Shown piece by piece: positions 32,301 to 39,195 of a stretch of 64,000 bases of DNA. The notes beneath the pieces were generated by a model. The model had not been told where the DNA came from, did not search any database, and was given only the letters and a program-made list of their open reading frames with translations. Source of the stretch: Tridacna crocea (taxonomy: Eukaryota; Mollusca; Bivalvia; Cardiida; Cardiidae); contig OX031063.1 in assembly GCA_943736015.1 (NCBI GenBank), forward strand, positions 5,251,001 to 5,315,000. The letters run 5' to 3'. Positions within the stretch are counted from its first letter, which is position 1. Each line of letters begins with the position of its first letter. The translations under genes and the position numbers were made by a program.

Positions 32301-33831
32301 TTCCACCATGTAGCTGAGCTTTTATCCTTTTTTGTCCTTGAACAAAAAAAGAATTTTCATTGTGATATTCATCCTTGTTTTCTGACAAAACAAGCACGGG
32401 TATGTGCCAATTTTTATGTGCAAAGTTTTAAAGCATATCTGTCCACTAGATAATTTGTCATATACGTCCTTAACCCTTTGCTCCATAGATACTAATTTCT
32501 ACACATTGCTTGTAGAAGCCTTTGGAAAACATTATGGCAAAAGGTGAAATTGCTCGTCACGAGCAATTTCACCTTTTGCCACAATGTTTTCTATGCTATC
32601 AAAAGGTGTCATATACACATAAAAAACGGCTTCATCCTTGCTGTTATTAAGGGTCAATTAGAGATACCATAGAAATGCCTTATGGGGTAAAGCGTTTATG
32701 CGTCTATGGTTATGTGATGCCTTGCTTGGTACAATCCATCACAGACGATGCTGTTGCGGGAGACCACTCCTTCATACATGGCTTTAAATACAATACATGC
32801 GCGGATCCAGATATCTTTCTCAGGGGGGTCCCACCGAAAACGCACTCGTCTTATTATATGATACTTTGATTTCCGGATTTCATTGGATGTAAGCCGTTTA
32901 CAAGAAAAGTCAACGTTTCCAGTTCTAACCATGAGGAGGTCTCCACATTTAGAACCTTTTTTTTTTAAACTTATGACTGTATTTTACATAAATGCTGTGC
33001 AATATCAAACCAGTACCATTTCAAGAATCTGATGACCACATTTTTGCCAAAATTCCAGGGGGGATCCGGACCTCCGGTCCCTCCCCCTCCCCTCTGGATC
33101 CGCCCATACGATACCTAACAACTGTGTTGGGGAGATATCTCGTTAGCTTTGTGGTTATGGTATTGGTTTTTTGAACCTCGAAAAACGAGGATATTTGTCC
33201 GCATGAATTCGAATAACACCAGATGCAGTTTTTATTTCAGCTATGTATTTGTTGCCAACTTTAATGTTCTCAAGATGGCAGCTCGTTCAGGATTGGCCTT
33301 TATGCCCTAAATCCCATTTGTTGTCCAAAATTGGGCCTTCTGCCTGATAAGGCTTTGAGTTATCAATAAATAATGACATTAAAAGAAGGGTGTGTTACGG
33401 GAGACTACTTCTTCATGCATGGCTTTGTCCCGATTTAAAATAAGTACAGCACTTAACAACTGCATCATGGAGATATCTCTTTGGCGCAGTGGATATGGTA
33501 TTGGTCTACTAAAACAGGTAACATGTATATCCTATTTATCGGCGGTTTACTTCAAAAGCCTCGTAACTACAGCTTGGTTTCAAGCTGTAGTTACGAGGTT
33601 TTTGAAGTAAGCCGACGATATATAAAACAATACATTAAACCCCCCTTTTTTACCAGAGCTTAGCTTGATTAAAGACATTACACCCACCTTAAATGTATGT
33701 AAATTTGCGTGTCCCGACATCCACTCTTCATTAAGGTGAACATTCAACATATCCTTTTCATATTCACGTCTGGATGAAAACGCATATCCGGTACCAACAG
33801 TTCCGATGTCAAAGCAGACGATAATCTCCAT
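19260..33831 (-). CDS. HSPA12-like Hsp70-family protein (five exons, 579 aa)
   Basis: Coding exons in transcript order: 33688-33831, 30981-31127, 25179-25415, 24058-24199, 19260-20329. They have GT-AG borders and consistent phases (0,0,0,1) and total 1740 nt including TGA. The family is the divergent Hsp70 branch with an actin-like ATPase fold but no canonical substrate-binding domain, and it is strongly expanded in bivalves; roles in stress and immune responses are proposed for the family. Seen here: phosphate-1 loop DIGTVGTGYAF (aa 8-18), HSPA12-typical SFGYEAE (about aa 63-69), KYVITVPTKWDN (about 153-164), adenosine-side YFVGGFVDSP (374-383) and MKGGVLLG. The phosphate-2 loop, normally DCGGGTVD, reads NVGGTSSD (aa 221-228), so ATPase activity is uncertain. 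Length is close to invertebrate HSPA12-like proteins and shorter than the human paralogues. Introns are full of MITEs, SINEs and a broken TRIM. The start is the only Met just before the ATPase loop. A and B paralogues cannot be told apart. Confidence 0.9.
20380..20640. mobile_element. Family G element, partly degraded (intron 4)
   Basis: Contains GGTGAAAGATCGAAATTTAT with its inverted partner TTTCGATCTTTCACC around CACGAGTGGCGC, then CAAATATTCTATTTATTTCA and CCCCGTGGCGTACCC, all as in 44885-45320. The fold-back is shortened relative to that copy. Confidence 0.7.
20641..21650. other. Intronic sequence of the HSPA12-like gene, unassigned
   Basis: Within intron 4. No exon-like or repeat signal recognised; one inverted pair CTGTTAAATTGTGG/TCGACAGACTGTCATC region around 21285-21445 suggests an old fold-back. 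Confidence 0.4.
21655..21805. mobile_element. GC-hairpin element, family E (intron 4)
   Basis: Perfect palindrome AGCGAAAAGTATCGACTCAT ... ATGAGTCGATACTTTTCGCT around GCGCGGATTGCGC, preceded by the family's ACTGGTCCTTGGACTTACAG block. Confidence 0.8.
22038..22511 (+). mobile_element. Family D element (intron 4)
   Basis: Runs from ACATTATTAGTTGTACGG through the GTGAACAAGTTTCCCAGTCC arm, two TGACGTCA sites at 22255-22262 and 22271-22278, and the end TCTTTGCAGTATAATAATGT. The left arm of the fold-back is lost. Confidence 0.75.
22738..23170 (+). mobile_element. Composite TIR element carrying a TTAA MITE (copy 1)
   Basis: Outer inverted ends ATACTACTCAACATTTGCTA with GGGATCAC, and GTGATCCCTATCAAATGGTG with AGTAGTAT. 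Inside at 22873 a family A hairpin MITE begins at TTAA. The same arrangement, with the MITE at the same place, recurs inverted at 52851-53280, so the composite itself has multiplied. Confidence 0.8.
23195..23225 (+). repeat. Retroelement 3'-end motif
   Basis: GAATAAAATATGTTTAAACT; similar ends at 23910-23933, 36725-36752 and 43950-43975 are preceded by CTTGGCAATAAAATATG. Looks like the 3' terminus of a non-LTR family; no coding part is present. Confidence 0.45.
23590..23788. mobile_element. TIR element (intron 4)
   Basis: Inverted ends GTTAGAATCAAAATAATCTT and AAGATTATTTCGTTTCTAAC extend about 38 bp (to TTCTATCGTGGTTTA / TAAACTACGATAGAA). The interior has AAACCACGAGGGCAATAGCC. Non-coding. 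Confidence 0.75.
24058..24199 (-). CDS. HSPA12-like exon 4 (aa 177-223 plus 1 nt)
   Basis: The acceptor ATCCAG precedes GCT at 24199. The exon encodes AGVNPVMIFTESEAIGRYC to RHAIVNVG, and donor G|GTACGT leaves one base (phase 1). It completes AKK-AGV..., where the family has the 'AAxxAGI' and 'EPEAA' motifs. Confidence 0.88.
24239..24470. mobile_element. GC-hairpin element, family E2 (intron 3)
   Basis: Palindrome TGCGAAAAGTGTCAACCCTG ... CAGGGTTAGTACTTTTCGC with the same right flank as 9515-9735. It lies only about 40 bp upstream of the exon 4 acceptor. Confidence 0.75.
24543..25036 (+). mobile_element. Family D element (intron 3)
   Basis: Fold-back AAACTTGTTCACGACTGTGG with CCACAGCCGTGAACAAGTTG, body as in the other copies (CGACCCCGCCATTTTGGAT, GGGAAACTGCTTTTACGTTG), end TTTCATTGCAGTATAA. 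The paired CRE sites have decayed. It shows the empty TTAA site for the 3047-3258 insertion. A further arm fragment lies at 25060-25170. Confidence 0.75.
25179..25415 (-). CDS. HSPA12-like exon 3 (aa 98-176)
   Basis: A poly-T tract and CCAG precede CAA at 25415. The exon encodes QFRKDTLVEAEGGKS, then VYSNVLKYLKNHC and IKYVITVPTKWDN, ending KAAAKK with donor AAG|GTGTGT. The Val-Pro-x-x-Trp motif is the Hsp70/HSPA12 'TVPAIW' equivalent. A family D remnant comes to within about ten bases of the donor. Confidence 0.9.
25459..25694. mobile_element. TTAA-flanked hairpin MITE, family B (intron 2)
   Basis: TTAA at 25459 and 25691, ends TTAACCCTTTACCCCATAAG and GTGAAGTAAAGGGTTAA, apex GCTCGTCACGAGC. 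About 45 bp upstream of the exon 3 acceptor. Confidence 0.85.
25728..25975. mobile_element. Degenerate family A remnants (intron 2)
   Basis: Worn hairpin halves (GAATGTGAAAAAAAGGAAAG; GGAAAAAGGAAAAAATGTCG) flank an AAAGCATTCTGCAGAGGACA block. No intact ends. Confidence 0.5.
25976..26779. other. Intron 2 sequence, unassigned
   Basis: A GC-richer patch at about 25960-26240 contains repeated TCGGTATATTCCGT-like words on both strands (near 26030, 26080, 26150), suggesting an old local inverted duplication. The rest is featureless. Confidence 0.4.
26780..26998. mobile_element. GC-cored MITE, family F (intron 2)
   Basis: Ends TATGGCTTGGTCATGCGAAA and TTTTCGCGTGTTGCAGGCCA with TAAATTGTCGTCTCAG / GAGACGACACTTTACGC inverted blocks. 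The core palindrome is partly deleted. Confidence 0.75.
27083..27430. repeat. Polypyrimidine (CTTT)n tract with an internal duplication
   Basis: Degenerate CTTT repeat in which a block containing CACGTCGATTTTTTTGTTTT and ATGTATTATGTCGTTTTTGG occurs twice (about 27222-27262 and 27371-27412). It gives Phe/Leu/Ser-rich frames that are not genes. It lies within intron 2 of the minus-strand gene, where it reads as GAAA. Confidence 0.85.
27604..27870 (-). other. Unassigned ORF with a weak SAM-like segment
   Basis: An 88-codon minus-strand ORF. Its C-terminal part LKLNDEELREVGIKTVG resembles the last helix region of SAM domains (LxxLxEEDLKELGI...G), but the N-terminal half of the domain is not recognisable and no splice context was found. 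The DNA also holds an inverted pair ATCGCCTTTCATCGC / GCGATGAAAGGCGAT (27715-27729, 27840-27854), so it may be part of a mobile element. It lies in intron 2 of the HSPA12-like gene, on the same strand. Confidence 0.25.
28159..28233. repeat. Isolated hairpin module (intron 2)
   Basis: GAAAACATTGTGGAAAAAAG with its complement and apex GCAATTGCTTGTAACAAGC. It has the outer stem of families A and B with a third apex sequence; the usual MITE arms are not recognisable. Confidence 0.75.
28470..28740 (-). mobile_element. tRNA-derived SINE (intron 2)
   Basis: Reverse complement of the SINE body at 35240-35565: TTCTCTCCC / GCGACAGGATT, ATGTGGGAAAGCAGCCCGTG and GGTGATCTGGCC, ending near AACGGAATTAAAC. 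The head box region is near 28700-28735 (GGTCGTGGGTCCGATCTC on the minus strand). Confidence 0.7.
29100..29420 (-). mobile_element. tRNA-derived SINE (intron 2)
   Basis: Minus-strand head CAGTCGGTAGCAAGCAGGAC with GCGCGATCTCTGGCTCGGCC, body GCAGCCTGTGGCTTGG and CTGGCCGCTGTG, and the CAATCAAT tail at about 29125-29140. Same family as 35240-35565. Confidence 0.75.
29705..29815. mobile_element. Family C hairpin fragment (intron 2)
   Basis: GCGGACAATTTAGACTAAGA with ATCAGACTGCACG and its complement GTGCAGTCTTATC; ends are lost. Confidence 0.65.
30054..30423. mobile_element. TIR element K (intron 2)
   Basis: Ends TTAAGGTAGTAGACCCATAA and TTACGGGTCCACTACCTTAA are about 22-bp inverted repeats. The interior includes GACCAGAAATTCCTTCGATG and AAAGGGAGGTAATTATTA. 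A second copy in opposite orientation lies at 61118-61487. Confidence 0.8.
30546..30795 (+). mobile_element. tRNA-derived SINE (intron 2)
   Basis: Head CCCCGGTAGCTCTGTCGGTA, body GACGATGGTTATGCGGGAAA and CAGTGGCTTGGAGAGAAG, then GATAGGTGCACTGGCC. The B box and tail are degraded. Confidence 0.7.
30838..30917. mobile_element. Family A-like hairpin, 64 bp from exon 2 (intron 2)
   Basis: TGCAAATTTTGTAGGAAAAG with the GGAGAAAATGCTGGTTACC palindrome and matching right arm. It lies about 60 bp downstream of the exon 2 donor on the minus strand, so it is transcribed in the pre-mRNA. Confidence 0.75.
30981..31127 (-). CDS. HSPA12-like exon 2 (aa 49-97)
   Basis: The acceptor TTTCAG precedes GCT at 31127. 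The exon encodes APSTLLLQPDKTLHSFGYEA through the WYCFKRFKGEL block to KSK, with donor AAG|GTAAGA. The continuation TFK-APSTLLL matches the family pattern. A minus-strand ORF in another frame overlaps it and is a shadow. Confidence 0.9.
31190..31645 (+). mobile_element. Family D element (intron 1)
   Basis: GTGAACAAGTTTCCAAGTCC arm, two TGACGTCA sites (31390-31397 and 31406-31413), CGACCCCGCCAATTTGGAT and an end near TTTCTTTGCAGCGTGATAA. Confidence 0.75.
31646..32469. other. Intron 1 sequence with ORFs on both strands, unassigned
   Basis: At about 31925-32300 frames are open on both strands (plus-strand fragment with VPICIFFAYNGNTIGALKQV; minus-strand fragment with WWKMDELLNNSD). Neither matches the HSPA12 pattern, and exons 1 and 2 join without it. 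Possibly remains of a gene or element; no name can be given. Confidence 0.3.
32470..32697. mobile_element. TTAA-type hairpin MITE, family B (intron 1)
   Basis: Starts TTAACCCTTTGCTCCATAG, apex GCTCGTCACGAGC, ends CTTATGGGGTAAAGCG; the right TTAA has mutated. Inverted relative to 25459-25694. Confidence 0.8.
32752..33508 (+). mobile_element. Second, degraded TRIM copy with nested insertion (intron 1)
   Basis: Same organisation as 17748-18279. The 5' LTR starts TGTTGCGGGAGACCACTCC at 32752, is split by a nested element at 32801-33103, and resumes GGGGAGATATCTCGTTAGC to end at CTCAAGA. A decayed PBS TGGCAGCTCGTTCAGGAT lies at 33276-33293, the interior has CCCATTTGTTGTCCAAAATT, and the PPT AAAAGAAGGGTG (33381-33392) is followed by a 3' LTR at 33393-33508 that is cut short after the A box region. 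The A and B boxes are mutated. Confidence 0.75.
32801..33103. mobile_element. TIR element nested in the TRIM 5' LTR
   Basis: Inverted ends GCGGATCCAGA and TCTGGATCCGC (11 bp) with subterminal G-rich / C-rich runs (GGGGGGTCCC near 32823; CCTCCCCCTCCCC near 33080). It interrupts the LTR match. The target duplication is unclear. Confidence 0.7.
33541..33617. repeat. Hairpin close to exon 1 donor
   Basis: GGTTTACTTCAAAAGCCTCG with CTAACTACAG-type arms around CTTGGTTTCAAG give a ~75-nt near-perfect stem-loop in the first 150 nt of intron 1 of the HSPA12-like gene. Size and shape resemble a pre-miRNA, but nothing else supports that. Confidence 0.6.
33688..33831 (-). CDS. HSPA12-like exon 1 (aa 1-48)
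   Basis: Encodes MEIIVCFDIGTVGTGYAF onward to NLHTFK. The donor is AAG|GTGGGT at 33688/33687 and the exon ends in phase 0. It contains the phosphate-1 (DxGT) loop at the extreme N terminus, as is usual for HSPA12 proteins. Confidence 0.9.
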
Positions 33832-33901
33832 GTCCGCACCGGAAGTTCAAGTTTTCGGATATGTTCAAATGTTTCCGACAGCAATAGGCTACGCCATCAA
33901 G

Positions 33902-33909
33902 TTCTGGAA
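33902..33909. promoter_or_regulatory. Possible minimal heat-shock element upstream of the HSPA12-like ATG
   Basis: TTCTGGAA (an inverted pair of nTTCnnGAAn units) about 70 bp upstream of the start codon. Functional heat-shock elements normally have three or more units; here only two are clean, and chance is a fair explanation. Confidence 0.25.
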
Positions 33910-33964
33910 GATACGTTTCTGTTTTAATTTCACGTCACCGTTCTACTTAATGATTTTTCAAACC

Positions 33965-34138
33965 TGATGACGAATGATTTTGAAAACATTGTGGATAAAA
34001 GACTTTATAAAACGGAGTTTCCCGCATCGTTTTCTACTGTTTTGTACACAAATTCCATCATTTGACTTGTACTGAATTTGTCATCTGTAAATGTTTTCAA
34101 TATGAACAAACAAAAAACTTTCTCGTCTAGTAAAATGT
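33965..34138. mobile_element. Degenerate family A remnant
   Basis: GAAAACATTGTGGATAAAAG, ruined hairpin, then TTTGTCATCTGTAAATG with TTTTCAATATGAAC; abuts the next copy at TTAA. Confidence 0.6.
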
Positions 34139-34365
34139 TTAACCCATTACCACATAATCGCGAGTTCTAACGACGCTGTATGAGAGGGATTTTGAAAACA
34201 TGGTAGGAAAAGGAGAAAATGCTGGTAACCAGCATTTTCTCCTTTTCCCACCATGCTTTCTATCGTGCCAAAGAATTCCGATTCATTTGTATCCGATTTT
34301 CTAATATGTTGTCTGCAGATGCTTTCAATTTTGAATTCGTCTGCTAGCAGAGAGTTTTAAAATCG
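34139..34365. mobile_element. TTAA-type hairpin MITE, family A
   Basis: Starts TTAACCCATTACCACATAAT, apex GCTGGTAACCAGC in a perfect stem, TTGTCTGCAGATGCTTTCAA block, right end degraded near GAGTTTTAAA. Confidence 0.8.
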
Positions 34366-34554
34366 ATTTATATTGGTCTTGTTTTCATGGCTGAAAGGTT
34401 CCATTGAATGGTTCCAACCTAGTGATGGTGAAAATTTTACAATATTCTGTATGAAAGATACAGATGTTTTATTGATTTAACTCAATTTTAGAATATGATT
34501 TTCAACCGCTTTTAAGAATATCTCAGAAAAATGATGTCGTCAGGTTATAAATTT
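34366..34554. other. Unassigned spacer
   Basis: Short AT-rich stretch without a recognised feature. Confidence 0.4.
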
Positions 34555-35139
34555 GTCGTAGTCCAAACTGGAATCTAGGCAGACCCAGAATCTGCCTAGA
34601 CCTAACTAGAATTCTGCCAAGACCAAATTAGGGTTCCAGTTTGGCTAGGCAGCTCAACAATCTGCCTAAACCAAACTAAAATATTTTCTCATTTAATATA
34701 GTGCGACGATATACAGAGCGTCTTATTTAACTTAAATGACAAAATAAAAAAATGTTTTACTCAGAAATTCACAATAAGAATAAATTTTGGATATTTTACA
34801 CTTCAGAAAAAAAAAAAAAAATGTGGAAAATGCAGCAATTGAGGGAAAAGAAAAATAAATTGGTAATTCAAATTACCTCTCTGTTATAAACGTATGTGGA
34901 TCAATATCATTAAACAAATGGGAAAATAATCTATTTCAATCCTCACAAAATTCTAATTTTAATTTAGTGTAGGCAGATTCTGGATGTGCCTGGGCAGATT
35001 CTGGATGTGCCTGGGCAGATTCTGGATGTGCCTGGGCAGATTCTGGATGTGCCTGGGCAGATTCTGGATGTGCCTGGGCAGATTCTGGATGTGCCTGGGC
35101 AGATTCTGGATGTGCCTGGATTCCAATCTTGCCTACGAC
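34555..35139. mobile_element. TIR element with internal minisatellite (family L)
   Basis: Outer inverted ends GTCGTAGTCCAAACTGGAAT and ATTCCAATCTTGCCTACGAC. Subterminal blocks repeat GGCAGATTCTGG / CCAGAATCTGCC words in both directions, and an AT-rich centre lies between. The 3' side carries a seven-copy 21-bp array (34973-35119). The ends match the larger element at 57524-59200. Confidence 0.75.
34973..35119. repeat. 21-bp minisatellite, seven units
   Basis: Unit CAGATTCTGGATGTGCCTGG plus G, seven near-identical copies. It gives periodic peptides on both strands (AHPESAQ; WMCLGRF), which are not genes. The unit is a word from the TIR region of the host element. Confidence 0.9.
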
Positions 35140-35239
35140 ATATTCATTTGTCACCTTGGTCACACACGTTTAAGATTATGAAGACCCTTGCAAAATGGCA
35201 CAACGTCGGCTCCATATCGAACATGGAATCTATCGTGAC

Positions 35240-35532
35240 TGGCCAAGCCCCGGTAGCTTAGTCGGCAGGACTTGAGAACAGGTGGTCAAGGGTTCGATCC
35301 CTGGGTCGGCCAATTTCTCTCCGAGGATTGATGAAAGTCATTGCGACAGGATTCATTCCTTTCTCACCGCTAATCACTGTTTCGACAATGGTTATGTGGG
35401 AAGGCAGCCAGTGGCTCAGAAAGAATATTGTGCCTAGTAGTGGTAAAAATTAACATGATAGGTGCACCGGCCGTGCGATTTAATTGAAATAATGTTGAAA
35501 ACGGCATTAAACACCAATCAATCAATCGATCG

Positions 35533-35565
<33 letters not shown>
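35240..35565 (+). mobile_element. tRNA-derived SINE (best preserved copy)
   Basis: The head has A box TAGCTTAGTCGG and B box GGGTTCGATCCC, followed by GGTCGGCCAATTTCTCTCCG, the conserved body (GCGACAGGATTCATTCCT, GACAATGGTTATGTGGG, GGTGCACCGGCC) and a tail of about ten CAAT repeats (35512-35563). The tRNA head plus unrelated body and simple tail define a SINE transcribed by Pol III. Confidence 0.85.
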
Positions 35566-35594
35566 GACAAATTCTTAGCATTAAATTATGATCC

Positions 35595-35700
35595 ATTGAA
35601 TCCTTTCTGCGCCATTGGCCAAAGATCAAGATCAGACTGCACAGAACGTGTAGTCTGGTCTAGGATCTAGAGCGTCAGGTTTCTTGGTCAAGAGTACAGG
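35595..35700. mobile_element. Family C hairpin fragment
   Basis: GATCAAGATCAGACTGCACA with GTAGTCTGGTCTAGGATC arms; outer ends missing on the left. Confidence 0.7.
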
Positions 35701-35929
35701 TTAAGTCTTTACCAAACGACAATATTTTAGACTGGTCCAAATTGAAAGCATTTGCAGACGACAAAATAAAAGTGACTGAAAATTTGAAATTTGTTTTGTG
35801 AAGGGTAGAAAACATTGTGGGAAAAGGAGAAAATGCTGGTTACCAGCATTTTCTCCTTTTCTCACAATGTTTTCTAAAGGCTTCTTTCTCAGGGGCGTCA
35901 AAAGTAGGGCTTGTGTGGTAATGGGTTAA
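35701..35929. mobile_element. TTAA-flanked hairpin MITE, family A (well preserved)
   Basis: TTAA at 35701 and 35926, AAAGCATTTGCAGACGACAA block, perfect stem with apex GCTGGTTACCAGC, right end TGTGTGGTAATGGGTTAA. Confidence 0.88.
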
Positions 35930-38103
35930 AACAATCTTATTTATTCTAGACAATTCTAATTCTAACCAGCTTAGGTTGTGTCTAAATTTAATTTCTGACG
36001 CTGAAAAAAGTTAAATGTGTGATATCTAATGTATTGATTTACATTAAACGTCTGGAATTTTTTTTTTTCAAGCCAGTGTTGATTTAGAATCAAATCAATT
36101 CAAGTTAAACATTGTAACATTATTACAGATCCGAATCTAAAAACAGGGTACATTATTTTACATTAGAAATAAATGTATGACAGAGTTTTTAACAGATTAG
36201 ATAGAAATTCTTTTTGTGATAATAATTTACCCAGAAAAAAATATAAAGGTAGATTCTTAAATTTCTGCTTTCTGCTTCAGTTAAGGTCGAAAAGTCAATG
36301 CAGCAGCAAACGATAAATATTTAACCAGTTCGCCCGGATCTTGGGACCCAAATGACTGACTTACGATTAATCTACAAGTAATCATTTAGTTCAAATCATA
36401 AAGTTTTTTTTCTTTCACTTTGTTTTATTTTAATAAATATATTTTTTCTATTTTTTATTTCCACCAATAGAACTCGATTTATCAATTTATCAATTACCAT
36501 TACGATGTTAGTGTGTAACTGGAAAAAAATTGTCGTCAACAATTAAATTAAAAATCAGTGCAGTATTAGAAAGTCAAAAGTAAAAATGAGCGACTCTAAA
36601 AGAATGTAATTTCATAAAGGGAATGGCAAAATTTAAGTTGACAGAACTTGTTGTCAGACCCTTTTGCCTAGTTGTTTGATTATGTATATTGTTCTGTGTT
36701 TTAAGTCTTATTCTTGCAACCTAACTTGGCAATAAAATATGCTTAAACTAGAAAAGTCAATGGTAAGAGCGAGGGCTGTCTTTGCCGACCATTTTTATTT
36801 TGCGTCCTTTGTCTTATGGGGACTATTCCTCTTAATCAAATTGAATCCCTTTTGAGATAGATACTAAAGGTAACCAAATATCAGAATGGTCCTTTCACCT
36901 GTATTCCTTTGTTTTTATCCTTGATTCCTTTGGGGATGTTGAGATGAATATATCAATATATCTTTTATATATACGTAAGATCCCCTGTAAAATTCAAATC
37001 GACTTGTTTTCTCTATCATAGGGACTGCAAATATATAGAGTTATAACGCATTCCAACTAGATTTAAATGAACAATTATCTCGAAAACATAGCCATTCAGT
37101 GCAATAAAATCAAGGATAAAAACAAAGTAACTACATTATCAGGACCTATGTATTACCGGAGAGGAATCAAGGGAAACAACCTAAGAATAGCTCTCATTCT
37201 AGGTTTAGAAAGTAACACAATAAATGATTGTCTAAATAATTTGGTTTTGCCAATCAGAAATTGTGGTATTCTAAAAGTTGGAAGATTATTGAGACTAAGT
37301 CTTGGATTACGATTTTGAATTTTCGTAAAAACGAGCCTAGTATTTAAGAGAAACGTGACGTAACACTTACTGTGTAAGTATATAAATTCCAATATTGAAA
37401 AAGAAGAATTTATATTTCAAAATGAAATCCACTTCACAAATTTCGAAGTCTGAAGGTCGTAATAAAAAAAGTAATAATAGTAATAGTAATGTAAAAGAAA
37501 TTCTCACATTTTGTCAGTAACTTTCAATCTATATTTCATAGAGAATGTAAATTTTGGTCTACTCTGAAAAGACAGGAAAATAGTGAAAGATAAATTTCGG
37601 GAAAAAAATCGTACAACAATTATTTTGTCTAACAGCTCCCGAGATAACAGGTACATTAACAATCCTAATATTTCATCCTCTGATCTCGATCTTTTCCTTC
37701 TCACTTTAAACGGAGGATCAGATAAGTTTGAAATCAAAACCACTCCCTCTGATGCTCTGTTTAAAGATCCCTACATAAAAGTACAACAGACACAATATAC
37801 TCACTGAACTATACCAATTATTCCAATATATCTATGGTTTATCTACCAAAAATTCTTGACATCGAATAATTTCTATATACCGAGTTAGAGTTAAATTGAT
37901 AATGAACAAACGAATCCTGTGTTTATACCTCCATTACAAATAATCTCAGTATATCAGTGTCACCACGAGTGGCTTTATTCTGTAACTCCAGTCTCTATTT
38001 ATATCCTGGGTAAACAATGATCGCTGTGAATGAATCAACAACACTGCTGACAACCAATAATAACAGACAGCATTCGCGATCTATTAGTGATCTGCTGTAG
38101 GGA
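35930..38103. other. AT-rich spacer, largely featureless
   Basis: A retroelement 3'-end motif (CTTGGCAATAAAATATGC) lies at 36725-36752 with related sequence from about 36600. Two overlapping short ORFs at 37067-37318 and 37504-37807 lack recognisable domains. No splice-flanked exon noticed. Confidence 0.45.
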
Positions 38104-38186
38104 AGCTTTTATGGTGAAACCGTGGTCTGCTACCTGTATTGTAAAACAATACAGGTAGCAGAATACAGTTTCACTATAAAAGCTAC
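38104..38186. repeat. Imperfect hairpin, pre-miRNA-sized
   Basis: AGCTTTTATGGTGAAACCGT with TCTGCTACCTGTATTGT pairs with its complement to 38186, with a few bulges. A stem of about 38 bp with a short loop. No evidence of expression from sequence alone; a young fold-back MITE is as likely. Confidence 0.5.
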
Positions 38187-38332
38187 CCATTATGCGATTT
38201 ACCGGAAGTGGATGCGCATTACCCTCCGTGTGTTTTCACTATGTTCCGGACAGCCACGACAGCCCCTTACATCCGAAACGTGATGTGCCTTGGATTTGTA
38301 CGTTTTATTTCCCATGTACCAAGTTTAGTAAA

Positions 38333-38548
38333 TTAACCCATTACCACACAATCCATACCTTAGATAGAAGTCTTTAGAAAACATTGTGGGAAGAGGAGAA
38401 AATGCTGGTAACTGGCATTTTCCCCTTTTCCCGCAATGTTTTCTACCCTTCACAAAACAAATTTCAAATTTTCAGTCACTTTTATTTTGTCGTCTGCAAA
38501 TGCTTCGATTTGGTCAAATCTATAATTTTGTCGTTTGGTAATGAGTTA
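38333..38548. mobile_element. TTAA-type hairpin MITE, family A
   Basis: Starts TTAACCCATTACCACACAAT, imperfect apex GCTGGTAACTGGC, TTTGTCGTCTGCAAATGC block, right end GGTAATGAGTTAGG (TTAA mutated). Confidence 0.82.
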
Positions 38549-38599
38549 GGCCTGTTTACGGTACCTCAAGGTATGTGTGAAAGGAACCTTACGTTTACA

Positions 38600-39020
38600 T
38601 TATGAGCCCAGCAGCAACAGCAGCGGCGTTTTCGACAACCGTGGACAAAACAAGGTTGACCTATAACGCAGAGGAACGGGATAAGCAAACTTGTCAGACC
38701 GCGATAGCCGGGGCTACCATGACAGATTGTTCGACAGTCAAAATATTTGCCATGGTAGTCCCAGTGCTAATGAGAAACCTTACAGACTGGAATTGGTTGA
38801 TCGTTGCGTTCTACAACGGCCTGATCGATACTGGTGAAAATAAGACCTTCCACGCCCAAGCACGGATCGTATCTAAGTCTTGTTTACGGCTTGTCACGTG
38901 CTAGAAAGTTCTGATGGCATTAGGTTTGCTATCTGTTCCTCTTCGTTGTACTGCGCCAATCCCGTTTTGTCCACGATTGTCAGAAACAGGGCTGCCGTGG
39001 CTGCTGGGAACATTGTATAA
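38600..39020. repeat. Inverted duplication of a coding-like segment
   Basis: Plus strand at 38602 reads MSPAATAAAFSTTVDKTRLT and minus strand from about 39018 reads MFPAATAALFLTIVDKTGLA; the similarity continues for about 30 codons at protein and DNA level. The minus copy is preceded by a hydrophobic stretch and ends LMPSELSST then stop. It could be a C-terminal membrane-anchored exon and its decayed inverted copy. I cannot name the family. Confidence 0.5.
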
Positions 39021-39096
39021 ATGTAGCACAACCGGTACCAAAATGCACGGCCACCGTGAAAAGTAATCCTCGTACGCTTATAAAAATTGCAAAAGT

Positions 39097-39195
39097 ACGG
39101 CGGACCATAGGGATCAGTAGTTTGATTCCTTTCACCCATATACTATAATATATAGTCTATGGGTGCAAGGAATCAAACTACGGACCCCTATGGGG
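39097..39195. repeat. Palindrome next to the inverted duplication
   Basis: CCATAGGGATCAGTAGTTTG with ATTCCTTTCACCCATA pairs with TATGGGTGCAAGGAATCAAA and CTACGGACCCCTATGG across a TATAATATATA centre. Arms are about 45 bp with few mismatches. Confidence 0.75.

Noticed and set aside
34936-35261. ORFs with seven AHPESAQ or WMCLGRF repeats
   Set aside because: Coding periodicity comes from the 21-bp minisatellite (multiple of three), open on both strands.
35240-35312. A functional tRNA gene
   Set aside because: A and B boxes are present, but the head continues into a conserved body and CAAT tail shared with other SINE copies.
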